Assembly: GCA_022818135.1 (NCBI GenBank)
Contig: JAFMSR010000013.1
Location: forward strand, 31,912,274-31,976,273
Reading direction: 5' to 3'
Source: Saxidomus purpurata
Lineage: Eukaryota > Mollusca > Bivalvia > Venerida > Veneridae
Length of the DNA: 64,000 nt
Shown: positions 57,880 to 64,000 of the stretch, one piece after another
Position numbering within the stretch: the first letter of the stretch is position 1
Layout of the letters: the number at the start of each line of letters is the position of its first letter
Program-made: the position numbers and the translations under genes
The notes under the pieces: generated by a model
What the model was told of the DNA's origin: nothing
What the model saw: the letters and a program-made list of their open reading frames with translations, nothing else
The model's database searches: none

Positions 57880-58790
57880 AACCACATCCGGTTTTAACCG
57901 TAGGTGTAAAACCGCCCTGGTCAATATTCCAAAAGTGGTCAATACTGGTCGATTGGCTGTCAATTGAATGTTTTGTGACAATTTTTGGTTAATTTGATGC
58001 AAAAAATGGAACTATTACATCAAAATTGATAAAACAAAGATGATAGTCAGCTAATTCCACTGGTCAATACATTGTGCCTCCATAGTGGTCAGTCAATATA
58101 GGTTAGTATTGGCTGTAACTGTTGTGGTCAATTGGTCATTTTTGGTTGTCAAATTGAATATTTTTAAGTGCCAAAGTAAAGTATCCAATTTAGAATTCAA
58201 ATAAATAAAATAAAATAATTCAAATAAATAATTAAAGGTATTGCTCTCTTAATGCTTCTGTTACATATAATGTTGGTTCATTGTGCCTCAGAAGCGAGGT
58301 AAAGATGAGCTGTTTGGTAAGTACTGGTCAATTGATACAAGACACTTCTAATTGAGTGATGTTTCTTAATGATGTTACTAAAACTGTATACATACTGTTG
58401 ACATTGTCTTACACAATTGTGCAGTGTGGCAAGTTAAATTCTATCAGGGCAGCCTATGTGTGAAAAGGGTCCCATTGTTTTGATAGCAAATATACCATTC
58501 CTGCAGAAAATTTATCAGTCTCTTAGACCACAGTACAATTCATTCGGACTCGATGAAAAAACATTCTCAACAAAATATAAAATGGTCAATATAATTATTT
58601 TATGTTTTGATTAACATGAATAAGGTATATAGTTATTACGAAAGTTTAGATAGTAACCTAAGGAAGATTTAAGTGTATAGTAGACATAATTTTCAATTGA
58701 CCAGTTTTGACTGGTTTTAACCAGTATTGACTGCTGGCCTGGTCAATACTCGCATTGACAGGTTGATTGACAACATTGTTTAAAAATATG
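57880..58790. repeat. Block rich in TGGTCAAT / ATTGACCA words
   Basis: TGGTCAAT or its complement occurs at least eight times, densest at the two ends (57915-57965 and 58690-58775). This suggests subterminal motifs of a TIR element. Exact termini were not found. Confidence 0.4.
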
Positions 58791-59632
58791 CTCGGGTAAT
58801 TTTCAAAAGCTGAACATAGTTCATGTCATTCGAGTGATATGTATACCGTATTGTATATCATGCTCAAATCCTCCTTTCCTTATATAATGAGACGAAATTT
58901 AAATGTACTATGTAAACTACATTCTATAGATACCGATTTGTGTGTCACACGAAAGTTACTTTAATACTTTTGATGGCAAAATGTGAGACACTACAATTGA
59001 TAAATTGCAAGTCATGTTTGACAATTATGGCCCATGGTCATAAACTTATAAAAGTCTGGAGTGGTTAAGAATTATCGATTGTATACAGTATCCTGTTACC
59101 AAGGTGACCTTCACGAGATATATGACCATAATTAGTGAACATTTTATTGCATCAAGGACAGCAACAGTCTTTCACCATTATAGTTTAACTTTTTTCGTAA
59201 AAAGGCAAATTAAATATTTCGCCGCTCTTCGAAATATTGGAGCGGTGGCTGCCATCCATGCGGCACCAGCTCCTACACCTCTGTAGTATCATGAAATGTG
59301 ACCAACAGTTTCTGAATAGCTGTGTCGGAATGGTCTATCTGACATTAAAAAAGCTTCTTGAAGTACACATTCTGTGCCTTGTTTATTATTCCATACTTGC
59401 AGTACTATAGAGTACACACATTTAACTGATATTTTGACTAATTTGACAGGCATTAAGTTGTTAAAGTAATCTAATTTAATTCATTAAACAGTTAACCCAA
59501 TGTTATATAGGCTTAAAAGTCACTGTCTAACTACTGAAGACCATCTAACGTTACTTACTTGACTTTACCTTAATTCTGCTTCACTCGCTTTTGTTTTAAC
59601 TTACAGCCTAATTAGTGAGTTTAGCTGGCAAC
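58791..59632. other. Upstream region of the PARP-type gene
   Basis: No clear TATA box. TTTTAACTTACAG at 59593-59605 could be an acceptor for an untranslated exon, or transcription may start nearby. In-frame stop TAA at 59609-59611 precedes the ATG. Confidence 0.35.
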
Positions 59633-60176
59633 ATGGCGGATGGAGGACAAACACGACGGAGAAGTCTGGGAATGGAAAACAAGGAAGACGATGATGATGA
59701 AGAAAGGGCAAAAGAAATTGAAGGTCTTAAAAAGCGCGGAATTTTACCTCATGATTTCCCTGTTGGGGCAGGGGAGTTGGAAACATTTGACGACAGCGAC
59801 ATGACAGAAGAATTGGAAGAGTTACTCGCCCTTGGTGCAATAACAAAAGAAGAAGCAGATGCTCTTACAAATAAAGAAGTGTTATCTCAGGAAGCATGTT
59901 TGGATGTGATTTCAGATCCTCATGTTGCTGACCATGAACAAATGATGCCACCATATGCTAGTGATGGTGTACCATTGAATTGGTCAAGGAATGTAAAAGA
60001 GGACAAGTTGTATAATTTAGTGAAACTTAAAAAGGGAGAACCTGAATTTGACATTATTGCAAAAGAATTTGAAAAAGTGAATATCAAAATTAAAGGTATA
60101 GAACGCTTACAGAGTAACAGGGCATTGAAGAGGTTTCAAGATGAATTAGATGATGTAATGAAACACAGAGTAGAGA
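59633..60176 (+). CDS. PARP gene exon 1
   Basis: Codes for residues 1-181 plus one base; donor A|GTAAGT. It contains the acidic N-terminus and the first strand and helix of the catalytic domain (EFDIIAKEFEKVNIKIKGIE). The open frame continues past the donor to 60241 but loses similarity there. Confidence 0.85.
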
Positions 60177-63100
60177 GTAAGTACCAGCATAGTGGTGGGA
60201 AGATTTATCATGATAAATTCAAAGCATTGCACATTTCATAGTAGGTTTATAATATATGTATCCCTGCATATGATCACGGACCTATATACACAAAAAAAGT
60301 CATGGATTGGCAACTCTCGTATTTTTCTACACAACATAAATATTGCAGGAAGCATTGACTCTCTGTCAGTCTGTGATGTGTCATAATACTGAAAACATGT
60401 ACCACAGTAATGTGATAACTATCTAGACTTCCTGTTTAAAGCATTTAAACCAAACGTTTGACTCCTGTCCATAATGTTTACAGGATTTAATCCATACATT
60501 TTTTACCTGTATTATTGTGACTGTTTACAGTCTTCAGTCTAAATGTTTGTTACATCTAGCATAATGTTTACAGCATTTAATTCAAATGTTCATTACCTGT
60601 ATGTTTAGAGTTTGAAGAAGACACACAGTCATGATGTATGGATTCCTGCATTTTTACATTGTTTATAGCATTTTTTCCGTACATTTGTTACCTGTACTGT
60701 AATGTTTACAGCATTTTATCCAAACGTTCGTTACCTGCACCTTAATGCTTTCAGCATTTTATCCATACATTTGTTACCAGTACTGTAATGTTTACAGCAT
60801 TTTATCCAAACATTCGTTACATGTACCTTAATGTTTACAGCATTTTATCCAAACGTTCGTTACCTGTATCATGGCACAAGTGTAGAAAAAGACAGGATTT
60901 GTGAAGAGGGCTTAGATCAAAGGCTTAGCAGGATGGGTTACTTTGGAAAGGGGATTTATTTCAGGTAATTTTAGAAATGTACTGTAAAAATTTTATATGC
61001 AACAATTCACTCTTTTCTTTCATATAAGCCAAACAGAATACTTAATACATGTACATGTAAATTATTCATATTTTTTACCTAATACTGCTGTTAATTGTTA
61101 ATAGGTCTTGAACCCGATATGCCAGTCTGCAGCCAATGTAGTCAATGATGAAGTTATATATCTGTGCAGTCAGATCACAGTCTGCACTGTTCACTATTTA
61201 GTCTCTAAATTGTCATGGATAACATACCTTATGACCAAAGAATGGTACTCTCCGAGCTTGAAGATGGACATGTATACTCTGCAAGTACTAAGTCGTACAG
61301 CAGTATATCAGTATAGACATGTTTTGTTGCAGTGACAACCCTCTCAAGTGTGTGCATTACTCTGATGATCCCGCCAAAAAGAACCCCGATGAGGCGTATA
61401 TACTGAAATGTCGAGTGATACTTGGTGAGGCAAAGGTAGGTTTATAATTATGTCATTACATGAAAAATGTTGTGATCACATTGTTTGTCTGTTCCAATTG
61501 TATCTTAGTTACAGTTTCGTTACTGTTTCATTTCTTTTTTTACTTTATAAAGGAGATCACAGAATTGGTAGAGCATCTTTCGAAAAGTGAGTTGTGTAAA
61601 ACATTCTGGTCTTCAGATCAAAGCAACCACAGTTTGAACAGATGTTAATTTCATTGACTGCTCTTGTTTAATAATGCTGCTTACCACTGTTCCCAGTTTT
61701 AACCCATTTGTACCTTGAGTGTCTGTGAAAATGTATACCTTTTCAAACAGCTATGTTCCAAGGATCCAAAGCAGACGACAAATACAATGTTGTCTGGTCA
61801 GGATTAAAATTGTTAGCCTTTTGGATTGCAATTTTGCAAAACACCCCTATTTAAACAAATAGACCTACCCAAATTGGAAGTCAGAAGATCCCATTATAAA
61901 AATGTAGGTATAAATGGGTAAGAGTAAGCTTACTTGTATTAAGCAGCCGTATGCTTTAATTGGCTGATTTTATTGCGTTAAGAAAAAATTCCTTTCTGAC
62001 AGTACATTGTATTATATTAGTTACTATTTTATTCAAGGTATATACACAAGGTTGCTATGATACAACATTGAAGCGTGAACCAGAGAAGGAAGATGCTTCA
62101 AATGGTTGGAGATATTATGATTCCGCTGTAGTAAGTGAACAAAGACTTCTTTGCCATTGAATAATTTCTGTCTAGTGTGCAGTATTGCTTAAGACAGATG
62201 TACAGGATCCCATTAATGGGTGTATAGCCATAAATTACGCCCCCTCCACCCACCCCTCCCAAAAAGATTATATTGTTGCATGCTGAAAATTTAAGCCACA
62301 GTTAAGAGGTATGTTTATTCTATGTTGATTCTAGAAAGTACAAAATAGAACTTTTAGGGTGTCAAGTCTTCCTTTAATAAGTAACGGTGATTCTTTACTT
62401 GTGTAGAAGTAACTGTCAAGTATTTATGAAGTAATTGTGAAAGACCTTTGCAAGTATTAAAAAAATTACATAAAACTCTTGAAAATGATTATGTTTGTCG
62501 TAATATTTATTATAGAGTTTGTTTTTGAAAAATACAAGTCAACGACAAAACTGGAATGCCAGAACACTAAACATTAGTGGCTAACAGCTGTTACAAATCT
62601 CCATAACTGAAAATACAGAAATATCTTATGTTCTGTTTGATTTTTTCACTAGTCTAGAGTTATAATTCTGATACAGTTGAAGGAAAAGCAGTAATTGGGC
62701 AGTAGCCTAATTTTATGTATTCTCCCATTCACAGGGTTGTCCCAAAGACTTTAATGAGTTTGTTGTGTACGAGAACAGGCGTGCTATGATAGAGTACATC
62801 ATCTCATTCAAAGTGGATAGAAAAATGATGACAGAACTTAGGAGTCGGTCAGTTAAAAATATTTCCGTTCAGAAAACTAAAACAACTGGTAAGTACTCAC
62901 AAATCACGATATTTTCTTCAGCCCAAAATTACTCAATTTACTGTACACGTAATCATATAATTTTAACACTGATATCAAAGCTTCAAGGTGTAAGCTGCAG
63001 TTTTCTGTATCTTCACATCTAAAGGGTTGGAGCCGTCTCAAGTTCTGTAATAAAGTTTGTTGTTAATAATGCAAAAGTAGTGTCAAGTACTGGTGGTTCC

Positions 63101-63559
63101 CAGGAATTATGGTTAGAAAAAGTGCCCACCTGTAAATCAGTGAAATACTTCTGATAAAGGCATTAATGATGGATGGACAAGAATTTTGAGGGATTTATAA
63201 AGGAGATCTAATAGTTATAGTGGGCACAGTTAATGAGCTCATTCCAGTTTGAGAAGTAAGACATTAAAATAAGTGTACTCATAAATTAATGACTTGAAAT
63301 GTAGATGTCATGATATAAAATTTGACTAATTTTCTAGTTTTGATTTTTATGTAAAAAAAATGTGTAATTTGCTTTGTAACTCTTCATAGTTGATTTAGAT
63401 ACAAGGTCAGCTTGATTTATTATTTTAGGAGCTTCGAGCAAGGAGAGCTCGGAAGCAAAGTCTTCCGATGACCATTTTCAAAGGATAGCAGAAGTACGAG
63501 AGGCAGTCAGGAAAAAACGTCTCGAAGAAGCCGGAAAATCATACATTGCACCATCTCAG
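59633..63559 (+). CDS. PARP-family ADP-ribosyltransferase (six exons seen, 3' end incomplete)
   Basis: Exons 59633-60176, 60841-60964, 61333-61435, 62038-62130, 62735-62888 and 63429-63559 join in phase for 383 codons. The ATG follows an in-frame stop. Residues 1-120 are acidic and unfamiliar (DDDDEERAKE, MTEELEELLALG). Residues 125-165 (YNLVKLKKGEPEFDIIAKEF...IERLQ) open the PARP catalytic fold. The NAD site follows: His192 in YLYHGTS, Tyr221 in GYFGKGIYF, then SDNPLKCVHYS and NEFVVYE with Glu296. This H-Y-E set is the one found in poly- rather than only mono-ADP-ribosylating members. The tail (AEVREAVRKKRLEE) is helical and basic. The closest paralogue is not certain. Confidence 0.85.
60275..60293. 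mobile_element. Orphan CACGGACC transposon terminus in PARP intron 1
   Basis: CACGGACCTATATACACA matches the termini at 1992, 43813 and 44067. No matching right end or duplication is found downstream. Confidence 0.55.
60465..60865. repeat. 43-bp minisatellite overlapping the PARP exon 2 acceptor
   Basis: About eight degenerate units built on TAATGTTTACAGCATTTTAT, then CCAAACGTTCGTTACCTGTA. The last unit supplies the real acceptor and the first ten codons of exon 2. Confidence 0.8.
60841..60964 (+). CDS. PARP gene exon 2 (NAD-binding His and Tyr)
   Basis: The acceptor is TGTTTACAG and the donor AG|GTAATT. The split codon with exon 1 gives T182, then FYPNVRYLYHGTSVEKDRIC and EEGLDQRLSRMGYFGKGIYF. 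Both phases (1 in, 2 out) agree with the neighbours. Confidence 0.85.
61333..61435 (+). CDS. PARP gene exon 3
   Basis: Residues 223-257: SDNPLKCVHYSDDPAKKNPD, then EAYILKCRVILGEAK. It matches the typical PARP strand pair; acceptor TTGTTGCAG, donor GTAGGT. Confidence 0.85.
62038..62130 (+). CDS. PARP gene exon 4
   Basis: Residues 258-288: VYTQGCYDTTLKREPEKEDA then SNGWRYYDSAV. The WRYYDS segment corresponds to the 'G.DS' loop before the last strands in PARP folds. Acceptor TATTCAAG, donor GTAAGT. Confidence 0.8.
62735..62888 (+). CDS. PARP gene exon 5 (catalytic Glu)
   Basis: Residues 289-339: GCPKDFNEFVVYENRRAMIE then YIISFKVDRKMMTELRSRS. NEFVVYE carries the glutamate of the H-Y-E triad, aligned with NEYIVYD of PARP1. 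It ends in phase 1 at GTAAGT. Confidence 0.85.
63429..63559 (+). CDS. PARP gene exon 6
   Basis: Residues 340-383: a Ser-rich link (ASSKESSEAKSSDD) and a charged helix (HFQRIAEVREAVRKKRLEEA), then SYIAPSQ. It is past the catalytic fold. Acceptor TATTTTAG, donor GTATTT. Confidence 0.7.
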
Positions 63560-63611
63560 GTATTTTTTATACCTTTTAAATTAAACTGTTTGAGAAGGAG
63601 TAATGATGTAC

Positions 63612-63695
63612 AGTAGAACCTGTATGACACAGCCAGCAAATGGATACAACTAAAGTAGCCTTTCAAGTGACTGTCTTATACAGGTGTATTTACTT
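63612..63695. repeat. Possible pogo-type terminus fragment
   Basis: CAGTAGAACCTGTATGACAC after TA resembles Tigger-like termini common in molluscs. Only one end is found. Confidence 0.3.
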
Positions 63696-63870
63696 TAAAA
63701 CTGACATTTTGGGATGTACCAGTTGTTGCTTCTTTTTTAGAGTAAGTAGGTGCTTTACTGAGGTGACCACTAACACACTTAAAACTGTAATGGATAAAGT
63801 CTTCCAGACACGCTAGAGATCAAGTTCTTAGTGTGACCAAAATCCTCTTGTAAGGCATTTGTTTTCACTA

Positions 63871-63963
63871 GGAGCAACTTCAGTTTGGAGACTTCACAGA
63901 AGGGGCAGAATGTATAAGCTTACAGCTGTCATTGCAGATGAGCAGAAATCAATATGTGTAAAC
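63871..63963 (+). CDS. Possible last exon of the PARP gene
   Basis: After GTTTTCACTAG the phase-0 frame reads EQLQFGDFTEGAECISLQLS and stops at TAA 11 codons later. The phase matches exon 6 but no family support is seen. The true end may lie beyond the window. Confidence 0.25.
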
Positions 63964-64000
63964 TAAGCTTTGCAGTTGGAACAAACAGTCTGAATACATT

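Noticed and set aside
60177..60241. Read-through end of PARP exon 1 as the natural C-terminus
   Set aside because: A perfect GTAAGT donor at 60177 and phase-matched exons 2-6 restore the complete catalytic domain.

Overview
The window looks like nuclear DNA of a marine bivalve mollusc, probably a clam. The species is an inference. The signs are AT-rich sequence, genes with GT-AG introns, dense young transposons, and several Helitron-like 'pearl' elements with tandem cores and a GACC/CCATC/GTCC-type microsatellite, a class known from bivalves. There is one 500-base assembly gap (18485-18984).

Two spliced genes can be traced base by base because the exon phases match. Gene 1 (plus strand, 5348-14540, five exons, 1131 residues) joins a cysteine-rich N-terminus resembling bivalve DZIP3/HEPN-like proteins, a long unfamiliar alpha/beta middle with one LRR-like stretch, and a C-terminal intracellular trypsin-like protease domain. 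The protease has candidate His891, Asp947 and Ser1076, and its catalytic-serine loop is duplicated. Gene 2 (plus strand, 59633 to at least 63559, six exons, running toward or past the right edge) encodes a PARP-family ADP-ribosyltransferase with candidate triad His192-Tyr221-Glu296. A third, unidentified coding exon lies on the minus strand at 32751-32998.

Region by region: 1-5300 holds SINE/MITE-type repeats, a 565-bp transposon with 7-bp target duplications and a dead L1-like LINE (minus). 5313-14915 is gene 1, whose last intron contains a pearl element with a 42-bp minisatellite. 15-18.5 kb has a hAT-like element and a second LINE remnant. 19-22.6 kb is a degenerate pearl array broken by a 1.6-kb TA-flanked element. 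24.2-31.6 kb has two related pearl elements, one nested in a TA-flanked MITE. 32.7-33.8 kb has the orphan exon and a CpG-richer stretch. 34-40 kb is pearl elements and minisatellites. 40.9-45.4 kb has a Transib-like palindromic MITE, a MULE-like element with 9-bp target duplications, two tiny palindromic insertions with 7-bp duplications, and a pseudo-tRNA. 46.6-54 kb has a retroposon family in five truncated copies, a satellite block and another pearl element. 55-59 kb has two further TIR elements. 59.6-64 kb is the PARP gene.

The two main genes could both belong to intracellular stress or immune responses (a conflict-type protease and an ADP-ribosyltransferase). Nothing in the sequence shows that they work together.
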